Source of the DNA: RUG563 sp045589355
Lineage (GTDB): Bacteria; Bacillota; Clostridia; Christensenellales; Aristaeellaceae
Direction: 5' to 3'
Assembly (NCBI GenBank): GCA_045589355.1
Contig: JAZNOW010000015.1
Location: 1-62,250, forward strand
DNA: 62,250 nucleotides
Below the pieces are notes generated by a model. That model did no database searches, was not told the DNA's origin, and worked only from the letters and a program-made list of their open reading frames with translations. A program made the position numbers and the translations under genes. Positions 1 to 7,817 of the stretch are shown here, one piece after another. Every line of letters begins with the position of its first letter. Position 1 is the stretch's first letter.

Positions 1-2
1 AG

Positions 3-683
3 GCGAGCGAAATCATCAAGCCCGAGGATGACCTGCACCTGAAGGGGCAGGGGAGCAAATATGTCAGCCGCGGCGGACTGAAGCTGGAGAAGGCCATCGC
101 CTCCTTCGGCGCGGACCTGACCGGCCTTGTCTGCATGGACATCGGCGCGGCCACCGGCGGCTTTACCGACGTATGCCTGCAGAATGGCGCGGCCCATGTC
201 TACGCCATCGACGTGGGCTACGGCCAGTTCGCCTGGAAGCTGCGCAACGACCCCCGCGTCACCCTGATGGAGCGCACCAACGCCCGCACGCTGACTGTGG
301 ATATGTTTCCTGCCCGGCCCAACCTGACGGTGATGGACGTATCCTTCATTTCCATCCGGCTCATTTTGCCGGTGGCGGCGGAAATTATGGGCGAAAACGG
401 CCGTTTCCTGACGCTGGTGAAGCCCCAGTTTGAGGCGGGCAAGGGCCAGGTGGGCAAGAACGGAGTGGTGCGGGAAAAGGAAACCCATCAGCGGGTGCTG
501 CAGGAAATTTGCGCCTTTGCGCCCAGCTTTGGCTGGCATGTGGCTCAGCTCACCTATTCGCCCATCAAGGGCCCGGCAGGGAATATTGAATTCCTGGCGG
601 ATATCCGGCCCGGGGAAGGCGATATGCTGACGGAAGAATACATCAAAGCGCTGGTGGAACAGGCGCACAGGGAACTGAAATAA
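3..683 (+). CDS. tlyA: TlyA-family rRNA 2'-O-methyltransferase, 5'-truncated by the window edge
   Basis: C-terminal about 226 residues of a TlyA/FtsJ-like SAM-dependent RNA methyltransferase, a family that methylates ribosomal RNA cytidine 2'-OH groups and was once called hemolysin A. The open frame runs off the window start, so the N-terminal S4 RNA-binding domain is mostly missing. Visible: the family block KYVSRGGLKLEKAI, then the SAM motif DIGAATGGFTDVCLQ, the motif MDVSFIS, and LVKPQFEAGKGQVGKNGVVR, all diagnostic of TlyA. An internal ATG at 135 could be mistaken for the start, but conserved residues lie upstream of it. The next gene starts just downstream on the same strand, so they are probably co-transcribed. 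Confidence 0.93.
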   Translation, partial: ASEIIKPEDDLHLKGQGSKYVSRGGLKLEKAIASFGADLTGLVCMDIGAATGGFTDVCLQNGAAHVYAIDVGYGQFAWKLRNDPRVTLMERTNARTLTVDMFPARPNLTVMDVSFISIRLILPVAAEIMGENGRFLTLVKPQFEAGKGQVGKNGVVREKETHQRVLQEICAFAPSFGWHVAQLTYSPIKGPAGNIEFLADIRPGEGDMLTEEYIKALVEQAHRELK

Positions 684-717
684 AAAAATGCATCCGGAGC
701 CGAAGAGGGGCGGCAGG

Positions 718-2142
718 ATGCAGAAAGAGAGAAAGCTTATGAATACATCCCCCTCTTGCAAAAAGCGGCTGTTGATCAGCATCCTGGCTCTTGTGGCCTT
801 GTATGCCGGTGCGGCCGTTTTTCCTTACGCATTTCCCCCTGCCTGTGAAAAACAGGGGATGGAGGCACATTTGTTTTTCAGCCGGGGGCCCCAGCGGGCC
901 GCTATTTTGGAAAGCGGCGAAGAAGCGCTGTGGGGCAGGCTGTACCTGATCGACCATGCCAGGGAGAGAATTTGCCTGTCCTCCTATTTGTTTGCCTGTG
1001 ATGACAGCGGCAGGGTGATAAGCGCCGCTTTGCTCCGGGCGGCGGACAGAGGGGTGCAGGTGGACATACTGGTTGATGGATTGATCGGGCAGATCAACTT
1101 TTCCGGCAGTGCCCTGCCATATGCTTTGGGCACCCATGAAAACATCCGCATCGGCCTGTATAATCCGCCGGCCTTTTTTCAGCCCCAGGCCCTCAATGCC
1201 CGTTTGCATGACAAATATCTGGTTGCCGATGAAACGTGCATGATTCTTGGCGGCCGGAATATTTCGGACGAATTCCTGGTGGAGGAAAGCCACCCTTCCT
1301 ACAATGCGGACAGGGATGTGATGCTGTTTTCCGAGAATGGGGAGGATTGCGCGGCCGGGCAGCTGACCCGCTACTTTGACGAACTGTGGCAGGGGGAATA
1401 TGTACAGCCTGCTTATGAAACGGGGGGCAACGCGGAAGAAATAGCGGCTGAAAAAGCGGCCTGCAGGGCCCTTTTGCAACGCATGGAAGGGGAAAAAGAA
1501 AGCCGGTATGCAAGCATGGAGGCGGATGATTTTGCCGTGCCGGTCTCTTCGACGGAACTGATATGCAACCCGGTGCAGCCCTGTGTGAAGGAGCCGGTGG
1601 TGTTTACACGGCTGTGCGAGCTGATGCAGGGGGCAAAGGAGAGGGTACGGCTGCAATCTCCCTATTTTGTGTTGAACGGAGCCATGCAGCGGATGTTGGA
1701 GCAGGCGGTGAGCGGGCCGGCAGAGGTGACTTTCTATACCAATTCGGCTGCCAGCGGGAACAACCTGGTCGCATCTGCCGATACGTTATGGCAAAAAGGA
1801 CGGGTGCTCAGCCTGAACGCGCGGATGTATGAAGTGCAAACGCCCTATTCCGTGCACACAAAATCCATGCTGGTGGATGGGCAGCTGTCGGTGTTCGGCT
1901 CGTTTAATTTTGACATGCGAAGTGCCTATATTGATACGGAAGTGATGCTGGTGGTGGAAAGCAGGGAACTGAACGAACGTTTGGCCGGCCATATGGACGC
2001 TGTGGAGCAAAATGCAATCCGGGTGACGGAAAATGGCGTTGTGTCCGATGACGCTGTAGCAATGGCGCCCATGAATGTGGGGAAACAAGCAGCCATCTGG
2101 CTTTTGTCGCCGGTGGTGTTTCTGATCCGGTATCTGCTGTGA
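718..2142 (+). CDS. Phospholipase D-like / cardiolipin synthase-like membrane-anchored protein
   Basis: A 474-residue protein with two HKD phosphodiesterase motifs: RLHDKYLVAD (His about 164) followed by GGRN, and VHTKSMLVDG (His about 380) followed by GSFNFD. Two HKD halves form one active site in the PLD superfamily, which includes bacterial cardiolipin synthases. One N-terminal hydrophobic segment (LLISILALVALYAGAAVF) probably anchors it with the catalytic part outside; the usual paired N-terminal membrane segments of ClsA are absent. I chose the ATG preceded by GAGGGG at good spacing; an upstream ATG at 688 and a later one at 739 lack such a site. Substrate unproven: phospholipid transphosphatidylation is the family inference. 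Confidence 0.85.
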   Translation: MQKERKLMNTSPSCKKRLLISILALVALYAGAAVFPYAFPPACEKQGMEAHLFFSRGPQRAAILESGEEALWGRLYLIDHARERICLSSYLFACDDSGRVISAALLRAADRGVQVDILVDGLIGQINFSGSALPYALGTHENIRIGLYNPPAFFQPQALNARLHDKYLVADETCMILGGRNISDEFLVEESHPSYNADRDVMLFSENGEDCAAGQLTRYFDELWQGEYVQPAYETGGNAEEIAAEKAACRALLQRMEGEKESRYASMEADDFAVPVSSTELICNPVQPCVKEPVVFTRLCELMQGAKERVRLQSPYFVLNGAMQRMLEQAVSGPAEVTFYTNSAASGNNLVASADTLWQKGRVLSLNARMYEVQTPYSVHTKSMLVDGQLSVFGSFNFDMRSAYIDTEVMLVVESRELNERLAGHMDAVEQNAIRVTENGVVSDDAVAMAPMNVGKQAAIWLLSPVVFLIRYLL

Positions 2143-2151
2143 TGAAAATAA

Positions 2152-2186
2152 AAAAACGCCGGTGGGTAATATCCTCCGGCGTTTGT
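2152..2186. terminator. Bidirectional terminator between convergent genes
   Basis: Stem AACGCCGG / CCGGCGTT with T-rich tails on both strands, placed between the convergent PLD-like and LytTR genes. Confidence 0.8.
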
Positions 2187-2195
2187 TGTGATGGG

Positions 2196-2912
2196 TTACA
2201 GGCTGTGCAGCGCACTTTTCAGGCCGCTCACCTTGCGGCGTGAGATGGGCAGCTGGGTGCCGTCCGGCAGGGTGAGCTGCATCTGATCCCAGTCGATGAT
2301 CCGAATTTTTTGCAGGTTGACCACAAAGCTGCGGTGGCACAGGCAGAAACTTTCACCTTCCAGCCTTTCCAGCAGGTGGTCAAAACTTTCGCGCCATTCA
2401 AGAATAGAGCCGTCCGTCAGGAACATGCGGATGTTCATTTTATTTCGGTCAAAGTAAAGAATATCGTCGGTGGGCATGGCCACCAGCCGGTTGCCGATGG
2501 GAATGCGAAGCACGCTGCAGCGGGCGAAGCGGGCGTGGGCGTGCATGACGGCCTGCAGGCAGCGCAGCAGCTGCTCGTCCGTCCATGGTTTTACCAGGAA
2601 ATCGAATGCATGGGTATGCAGACATTCCAGGGCATATTCGGGGTGGGCGGAAATATAAACGATATAGCTTTCCCGGCCGTTTTGGAAAATTTCTTCGCAC
2701 AGGGGCAGGGACGTAAGATGCTCGTCCAGCTGAACGGCCATGAAATAAACGGCGGGCTGACTGCATTCTTTTGCAAAGGCGCGGACGGCTTCAGGGTCCG
2801 TGGAGACAAGGGAAATGTCAGTGGTGAAGCCTTGTTTTTTGCAGATGGCATCCAGATGGCCTGCAAGCAGCCGGTTGTGCGCAGCATCCGTATCCAGAAT
2901 GACAAATTGCAT
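2196..2912 (-). CDS. LytTR-family response regulator with degenerate receiver
   Basis: A 238-residue AgrA/LytR-type regulator: receiver domain (about 1-125) then LytTR DNA-binding domain (about 140-238; ILYFDRNKMNIRMFL, CHRSFVVNLQKI). The receiver keeps the switch Ser (YISAHPEYAL) and Lys (LVKPW), but the position of the phospho-acceptor Asp (FLDIDL in AgrA) reads FMAVQL, so residue 59 is Ala (codon GCC confirmed). Only part of the acidic pocket remains (ILDTDA). It is therefore probably not switched by phosphorylation, and no histidine kinase gene is adjacent. AAGGAG lies 9 nt before the ATG. It has its own promoter, so it is a single-gene unit. Targets unknown. Confidence 0.9.
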   Translation of the reverse strand: MQFVILDTDAAHNRLLAGHLDAICKKQGFTTDISLVSTDPEAVRAFAKECSQPAVYFMAVQLDEHLTSLPLCEEIFQNGRESYIVYISAHPEYALECLHTHAFDFLVKPWTDEQLLRCLQAVMHAHARFARCSVLRIPIGNRLVAMPTDDILYFDRNKMNIRMFLTDGSILEWRESFDHLLERLEGESFCLCHRSFVVNLQKIRIIDWDQMQLTLPDGTQLPISRRKVSGLKSALHSL

Positions 2913-2950
2913 GGCGTCCGCTCCTTTCTTTTGTAGTATCTGAGAGTTAT

Positions 2951-2979
2951 AATTTACTATAATTTACCAAATTTGTCAA
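2951..2979 (-). promoter_or_regulatory. Promoter of LytTR regulator with overlapping direct repeat
   Basis: TTGACA, 17-nt spacer, TAAATT. The spacer and -10 carry a tandem TAAATTATA direct repeat on the transcribed strand. LytTR proteins bind direct repeats, so autoregulation is possible (inference). Confidence 0.6.
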
Positions 2980-3060
2980 ATGCAGGGATTGCTGAATGTT
3001 CCTGCACAATAAATAAGTGCGTGAAAAACGAAAAATGCACTATGAAATGAAAAAAATTTT

Positions 3061-3095
3061 AAAAAAAGAGCCTTCCGGCTGAAAAAGCGGAAGGC
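3061..3095 (-). terminator. Terminator after the histidine phosphatase gene
   Basis: GCCTTCCGC / GCCGGAAGGC hairpin followed by seven T residues on the minus strand. Confidence 0.85.
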
Positions 3096-3102
3096 GAAGG
3101 GC

Positions 3103-3789
3103 TTACTTATCAAATACGTTTTTGACGCGCAGGTGGCTGATGTGGCGGGCATCGTTGAAAATTTCGATGCGGGGGGTGACCAGCTGGCCGGGCTTTTCGG
3201 GCAGATCCAGCACGCAGATGCCGGTGTAATCAATGCCCATGGCGCAGCAGACAAACAGGAAAGGCAGGTTCAAAAGCCGGCTGAACTGGGCCGCGGATGC
3301 ACCGCCATGGCCAAAGGCGGCCACGGTATGATACCTGGGGGCAATGCAGCGGTAGTAATTCCCTTCCCGTTTGTAGCCCAGGCTTTCCATCCAGGCATCG
3401 GATGCATCGGCAATGCGGGATACATAGTTTTTTGCATCGTTGCGGCAGAAGGGCTCCCGGGCGAAAATGTTTTCTTCCATCAGAGGCTGGTTATCCAGCA
3501 CCATCCGGTCGGCGGTATCCCAGGGGTGGCCGTCCCGGTAGAGGGGCTCGCCCTCCAGCGTGCCCCAGCCGATTTCCCGCATGAATTCGCATTTTTCAAT
3601 TTCCAGCCCCAGGGCACGGGCGGTGTAGCCGGCGGTTTCGTAAGCCCGGCCGCAGGTGGAGGAAAAGATCTTTTCAATGCCTTCCTCCTTCAGCCGTTCC
3701 GCTGCGGCAGCAGCATGCTGATGGCCCAGCTCCGTCAGGCAATCCAGTTCGTAATTGGGGTGGCCGTGGCGTACAAAAATGATCCGCAT
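3103..3789 (-). CDS. Histidine phosphatase family protein (phosphoglycerate mutase-like)
   Basis: A 228-residue protein opening with MRIIFVRHGH, the RHG signature of the histidine phosphatase superfamily; His8 would be the phospho-acceptor, and FGHGG near residue 175 supplies the second catalytic His region. Cofactor-dependent mutases and many small-molecule phosphatases share this fold; substrate cannot be read here. The ATG was chosen because AAAGGAG precedes it at 10 nt and RHG then sits at the very N-terminus, as is normal for the family. It begins 7 nt after the CorC-like gene stop, so the two form an operon ending at the terminator downstream. Confidence 0.9.
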   Translation of the reverse strand: MRIIFVRHGHPNYELDCLTELGHQHAAAAAERLKEEGIEKIFSSTCGRAYETAGYTARALGLEIEKCEFMREIGWGTLEGEPLYRDGHPWDTADRMVLDNQPLMEENIFAREPFCRNDAKNYVSRIADASDAWMESLGYKREGNYYRCIAPRYHTVAAFGHGGASAAQFSRLLNLPFLFVCCAMGIDYTGICVLDLPEKPGQLVTPRIEIFNDARHISHLRVKNVFDK

Positions 3790-3796
3790 GGCGTGT

Positions 3797-5137
3797 TCAC
3801 TCCTTTTCTTCTTCCGGTTGGGGCAAGGGTTTGGTAACGGTGGCCAGCATGATCTGGTGATCCTCAATGCGGCTGATGTGCACGTTCAGGCCTTTCAGCA
3901 CCATGTCCAGGTTGTGGTCGCCGTCCGGCGGCACCATGCCCAGTTCCTTGAACACAAGGCCGGTGAAGGTATCCACGCCTTCCAGCCCGATATCCACATC
4001 CAGCGCCTGCTCGATATCGTAAAGCTCCACATTGCCGATGAGGGTCCACACATTTTCCGATTGCTGCTCGATATGGGGCACATTGGCCTCCGCTTCGGCG
4101 GTTTCTTCGCCCAGGTCGCCCACCAGCTGCTCGATCAGGTCATTGATGGTGATGATGCCGTCCATGCCGCCGTATTCATCCAGCACGATGGCCATGCCGC
4201 TGCGGCTTTTTTTCATGTTGCGGAACAAAACGTCCGCCTTGATGGAACGGGGCACATAATAGGGGGGATGCACCAGGGCCATCACATTTTCCCGGCTTTT
4301 ATCCTCCAGCCGGAAATAATCCTTGGCATTCAGCGTGCCCACCACATTGTCCGCCGATTCGCGGCAGACGGGGTAGCGGGTGTGGCGGCTGGAGTGAATG
4401 GTGGCCGCCCATTCTTCCATGGAATCATCCATCCAGAGAAAGGTCACATCGGTGCGGTGGGTGGCAATTTCACCGGCGGTCAAGTCGTCAAACTCGAATA
4501 CGTTTTCGATGAACTCTTTTTCCTGTTCGTCAATGGCGCCTTTCTCGCTGCCGGCGTCCACCATCATGCGGATTTCTTCTTCGCTCACCTGTTCTTCTTC
4601 GTGACTGGGGTCCAGTCCCATCAGCCGCAGGAACAGATTGGACAGGCGTTCAAGCAGCCAGGCAAAGGGGGAAAGCAGAAGGCACAGGGCGTAGGCGAAG
4701 CTCCACACACGCAGCTTCAATCGCTCCGGCTTTTGCTGGGCAAGCCGCCGGGGAAGCAGGTTGGCAAAAAGGGCAAACAGGAAACCATGAACCAGAATAA
4801 GAATAAGCTGGCACAAACCGTAGAGGTAAACGAAGGTATCCGGGATGGCCAGGCTTTTTTGCAGGCCTTCCTTCATGGGCTCTGCCAAAACGGAACCGGA
4901 AACAACGCCGGCTGCAATGATCAAAAGCAGGGTGACGGTGCGGAGTCGGGGCAGATATTTTGCCGGCTGACGGATCATTTCAAGCGCCCGGCGGGCATGC
5001 GTGTTTTTCTGCTCTGCCAGTGTTTCCAGCCGGGAAGGGTTCAGCGTGGGCAAAAGGGTTTCCAGAAAGGTAAGCAAATAGCAGCTGCGCAGCAGCATCA
5101 GCAAAAAGATAAGGCAAATGACCGGAACAATATCCAT
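3797..5137 (-). CDS. CNNM/HlyC-CorC family membrane protein (DUF21 + CBS pair + CorC domain)
   Basis: A 446-residue protein: four hydrophobic segments in a DUF21 domain (about 1-180), a CBS pair (about 200-330; THRTDVTFLWMDD, TRYPVCRE, MAIVLDEYGGMDGIITI) and a C-terminal CorC/HlyC domain. The family (CNNM, CorC, YhdP/YugS) is tied to Mg2+ or Na+ homeostasis, with CBS domains binding nucleotides; older databases call it hemolysin. The start is the ATG with AGAGGA 6 nt upstream. It is the first gene behind a long structured leader with a terminator, which suggests ligand- or ion-controlled expression. Confidence 0.92.
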   Translation of the reverse strand: MDIVPVICLIFLLMLLRSCYLLTFLETLLPTLNPSRLETLAEQKNTHARRALEMIRQPAKYLPRLRTVTLLLIIAAGVVSGSVLAEPMKEGLQKSLAIPDTFVYLYGLCQLILILVHGFLFALFANLLPRRLAQQKPERLKLRVWSFAYALCLLLSPFAWLLERLSNLFLRLMGLDPSHEEEQVSEEEIRMMVDAGSEKGAIDEQEKEFIENVFEFDDLTAGEIATHRTDVTFLWMDDSMEEWAATIHSSRHTRYPVCRESADNVVGTLNAKDYFRLEDKSRENVMALVHPPYYVPRSIKADVLFRNMKKSRSGMAIVLDEYGGMDGIITINDLIEQLVGDLGEETAEAEANVPHIEQQSENVWTLIGNVELYDIEQALDVDIGLEGVDTFTGLVFKELGMVPPDGDHNLDMVLKGLNVHISRIEDHQIMLATVTKPLPQPEEEKE

Positions 5138-5316
5138 GATGATCCTCTTTTCTTGCGTGTAAAACAACAAAAAACACAGCCTATGATAAAAATATCCATA
5201 GGTTGTGCCTCAGCAGCGATAAAAATATGGAATGCACCGGTATATGCTACACGATTGCGGGCAACCGCCGTCAGCGTCCATGGTGGTTCAGGCTCCTCCT
5301 TTGGTATCATTAGCAT
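5138..5316 (-). promoter_or_regulatory. Riboswitch-like 5' leader of the CorC-family gene, class not identified
   Basis: About 175 nt from a consensus promoter to the start codon. In RNA order: AATGATACC, an AAAGGAGG-containing region, a small GCGG-TTGC-CCGC hairpin, a segment GGTGCATT complementary to AATG and ACC of the 5' end, then the hairpin ACAACCTATG / CATAGGCTGT (9 of 10 pairs) with a long T-run, then the ribosome site. TCCATA, just 3' of the closing segment, is complementary to TATGGA in the terminator stem, giving a possible antiterminator. I could not match it to a riboswitch consensus I remember (M-box, yybP-ykoY, NiCo, fluoride). A 23-codon reading frame within it is an alternative (leader-peptide) explanation. 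Confidence 0.6.
5161..5206 (-). terminator. Leader terminator (attenuator) upstream of the CorC-family gene
   Basis: Stem ACAACCTATG / CATAGGCTGT with an 11-nt loop, immediately followed by GTTTTTTGTTGTTTT. It lies between promoter and start codon, so read-through must be regulated for the gene to be expressed. Confidence 0.8.
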
Positions 5317-5318
5317 TT

Positions 5319-5347
5319 ATTATAGCGGATGGGGAAGGGAATGTCAA
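5319..5347 (-). promoter_or_regulatory. Perfect consensus sigma-A promoter of the CorC-family operon
   Basis: TTGACA, 17-nt spacer, TATAAT on the minus strand. Such a strong promoter ahead of an attenuator fits control after initiation. Confidence 0.9.
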
Positions 5348-5392
5348 GGAAAGCAAAGGGCTGCCGCCCGGGCAGGACGGAAGCCCCTTTAG

Positions 5393-5671
5393 TTATTCAG
5401 TTTTGCGGATGAGTTCGCTGTAATCGCTCAGCAGGTTCCACAGCCCGTCCTGGGAAAGCACCCCCCGCTTCAGCCCGGCGGGAAGAAGGCCCTTTTCGTC
5501 GGCCTGATAATCTTCCATCCACAGAGGACTGGCATAGTAAGCATCCAGCACGGCAACAGCCTCCGCAAGGGCGGGGGAAAGGATGCCGGTCTGCCGGGCG
5601 TCCTGAAGCAGGGAAAGGGCAATATCCATCCTTTCTTCCATGCGCGTGATGCGCTCCACTCTCTCCACCAT
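5393..5671 (-). CDS. DUF4298-like small protein
   Basis: A 92-residue soluble acidic protein. The pattern ERITRMEERMD ... LDAYYASPLWMEDY ... KRGVLSQDGLWNLL matches the DUF4298 family as I remember it, whose function is unknown. It starts 4 nt after the stop of the solute-binding protein gene, so it is the last gene of the sugar ABC operon and may be translationally coupled. A short hairpin (CTGCC / GGCAG) with a weak T-tail follows and may end the operon. Any link to transport is by position only. Confidence 0.75.
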   Translation of the reverse strand: MVERVERITRMEERMDIALSLLQDARQTGILSPALAEAVAVLDAYYASPLWMEDYQADEKGLLPAGLKRGVLSQDGLWNLLSDYSELIRKTE

Positions 5672-5675
5672 ACGC

Positions 5676-6974
5676 TCAGGGATTGGCCAGGTTGTACTGG
5701 TGCAGCAGGCCGTTCAGCTCCGCTTCCAGAAGGGAGACGGTTTCTTCCGGCGTCAGGTCATAGGTGAGCATATCGGACACGTTGTTCTGGATGGCGTAGT
5801 AGAAATCCTTGGCCGGGCCCACGGTGACGCTGCGCATGGTGCCGGGGGTTTCCGTCAGCTGGCGCAGGGATACGGCATAATCCGGGAATTCCTGCAGAAG
5901 GGCCTGATAGTTTTCGTCCTGGGCGGAAGCGGCATTGGCGGGAATGTATCCGGTGGCCACGGCCACATTGGCCTGCACGGGGGCGCTGGTCATGTAAGAA
6001 AGAAACAGGCGGGAAGCGGCCTTGAGCCGGTCATCGCCCTTATCGAACATCACCAGGCAGCTGCCCGAAGCGGTGGAGCCCTTGGCGGCGTCTTCGTTTA
6101 CCCGGGGGAACTGGGCAATGCCCATTTCAAAGCGATCGCCGATGGAGCTGCGCAGGCCGGCAGCCTTGGAGGAAGAGGCGCAGATGAACAGGATCTGCCC
6201 GGCGGCAAACCGTTCCAGCGAACCTTCGGCGTTTTCCAGCGCGCCGGATTGATACAGCGCTTTCCATTCGGTGAGGAAGGTGAGCAGGGCGCCGTTTTCC
6301 ACGCAGGAAAGGGCGGTGGCGCTGCCGGCATTGCCATTGTTGTTATCGGTGAGCATGCTGCCCAGCTGGCCCACCCAGTTGGCCAGGGAAGGGGTGTTGG
6401 GCAAATCGGCATAGATGATGACGGGATCACCGGCAAATAGCGGGGCCAGGGCGGCAATATCCCCAAAGGTTTCGGGTACCTGGGCGCCCTTTTGCTGCAG
6501 CAGGGTTTTGTTGTAATACATGACGGTGGTGCTGGTGGCAAAGGGCACGCCCAGCTGCACGCCGTTCAGCTGCCAGTTGCCCATGGCGGCGGGCAGCAGC
6601 TGGGAAAGGTCGAAGGAAGGATCGTCGGCCTGGGCCTGGTCCACGGTATAGGCGGCACCGGAGGAAAGGTAGTTCACCTTGCCGGTGGCGTCCATCTGCA
6701 TCACGTCGGGCAGCATGTTTTCCTGATTGGAGGAAAGCATGTTGTTCATTTTTGTGGTGGCGTCGGTGTAGGAGCCCTGATAGATGGCTTCCACCCGGAT
6801 GCCGTGTTCCTTGCCCACGGTTTCGTTGAAGGTTTTCACCTGTTCTTCCAGCATCAGCCCGGCGTTTTCGCTCATGCAATGCCAGAAGGTGAGGGTGATG
6901 ATATCTTCCGCGGTACAGCCGGCAACGGAAAAAAGCAGCATAACGGAAAGCAGCGCAGCAACCAGTTTTTTCAT
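5676..6974 (-). CDS. Sugar ABC transporter substrate-binding lipoprotein
   Basis: A 432-residue extracellular solute-binding protein of family 1 (MalE/UgpB-like): MKKLVAALLSVMLLFSVAGC gives a signal peptide with a lipobox Cys at residue 20, followed by ITLTFWHCMS, the typical start of this fold. It should be lipid-anchored and deliver an oligosaccharide or glycerol-phosphate-type ligand to the two permeases encoded just upstream. The start was moved inside the longest frame to the ATG with TGGAGG about 10 nt upstream, which puts the signal peptide at the N-terminus. No ATP-binding subunit is encoded nearby, so a shared MsiK/UgpC-type ATPase elsewhere is expected. Confidence 0.93.
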   Translation of the reverse strand: MKKLVAALLSVMLLFSVAGCTAEDIITLTFWHCMSENAGLMLEEQVKTFNETVGKEHGIRVEAIYQGSYTDATTKMNNMLSSNQENMLPDVMQMDATGKVNYLSSGAAYTVDQAQADDPSFDLSQLLPAAMGNWQLNGVQLGVPFATSTTVMYYNKTLLQQKGAQVPETFGDIAALAPLFAGDPVIIYADLPNTPSLANWVGQLGSMLTDNNNGNAGSATALSCVENGALLTFLTEWKALYQSGALENAEGSLERFAAGQILFICASSSKAAGLRSSIGDRFEMGIAQFPRVNEDAAKGSTASGSCLVMFDKGDDRLKAASRLFLSYMTSAPVQANVAVATGYIPANAASAQDENYQALLQEFPDYAVSLRQLTETPGTMRSVTVGPAKDFYYAIQNNVSDMLTYDLTPEETVSLLEAELNGLLHQYNLANP

Positions 6975-7004
6975 AGAATCAATCGCCTCCATAAGATAAG
7001 ATGA

Positions 7005-7817
7005 TCAGCCGACAATGGCCCCTTCTTCCAAAGAACGGGAAATGGCTTTCCGCAAACAGAAGAACAGGAAAAATGCCGGCACCAGGGAAAGGGCCACGCC
7101 GGCCAGCACCAGGTGGAAGGCGGTGCCGTCGTGGGTGGTGAGCATGGTGATGCCCACCTGAATGGTGCGCATATCGGTGCGGTTGGTCACCAGCAGCGGC
7201 CACAGGTACACATTCCAGATGTTGATGAACGCCTGAACGAACAGGGTGACCATCACCGGCCGGCAAATGGGGAAAAGAATGCTGAACATGAAGCGGAAAT
7301 CGCCGCAGCCGTCCAGGAATGCGCTTTCCCGAAGGGCCTTGGGGGTGTGCAGCAGCTGCTGCCGCAGCATGAACATCTGGCTGGCCCCCACAAAGGAGGT
7401 GATGGCCATGCCAAGGTAAGTGTCCAGCAGGCCCAGGCCGGATACCGTCTGGTAATTGGTGACCACCAGAATATCCCCGGGCAGCATCATGGGCGCCAGC
7501 AGCAGGAAGAAAAGCAGCTTCCGGCCCCTGAACTCAAAAAACGCAAAGGCGTAGGCGGCCAGCAGCGCCATGATCATCCGGACGGTGGCCCCCAGCAGCG
7601 CCACCAGCAGGGAATTGAGGAAGAAGCGGCCGATGGGCAGCATTTCCATGACGCTGCGGAAATTGTTCAGCGTGGGCCTTTGGGGGAAAAGTCCGGGCTG
7701 CCAGAATTCATCCGCCGGTTTGAAAGCGCCCAGCAGGCCGTTGATCAGCGGGAAGATCACCGCAGCGGCCAGCACAAGGGCCAGCAGGCTGAAGGGAAGG
7801 GCTTTGAATTTCTTCAT
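7005..7817 (-). CDS. Sugar ABC transporter permease (MalG/UgpE type)
   Basis: A 270-residue inner-membrane protein with about six hydrophobic spans and the cytoplasmic EAA loop LRESAFLDGCGDFRFMFSIL, where the transport ATPase docks. The pattern of a long first periplasmic loop and family motifs (GRFFLNSLLVAL, PMMLPGDILV) place it with MalG-type CUT1 permeases. Its ATG overlaps the stop of the partner permease by 4 nt (ATGA), indicating coupled translation and equimolar subunits. Confidence 0.93.
   Translation of the reverse strand: MKKFKALPFSLLALVLAAAVIFPLINGLLGAFKPADEFWQPGLFPQRPTLNNFRSVMEMLPIGRFFLNSLLVALLGATVRMIMALLAAYAFAFFEFRGRKLLFFLLLAPMMLPGDILVVTNYQTVSGLGLLDTYLGMAITSFVGASQMFMLRQQLLHTPKALRESAFLDGCGDFRFMFSILFPICRPVMVTLFVQAFINIWNVYLWPLLVTNRTDMRTIQVGITMLTTHDGTAFHLVLAGVALSLVPAFFLFFCLRKAISRSLEEGAIVG

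Noticed and set aside
688..717. Earlier ATG for the phospholipase D-like protein
   Set aside because: It lacks a ribosome site and adds a charged tail before the membrane anchor; the ATG at 718 has GAGGGG at 8 nt.
5098..5316. 72-codon frame through the CorC leader
   Set aside because: Its first codons lie at or before the likely transcription start and it has no ribosome site; it reads through the terminator hairpin. A shorter 23-codon frame inside remains possible and is mentioned in the leader entry.
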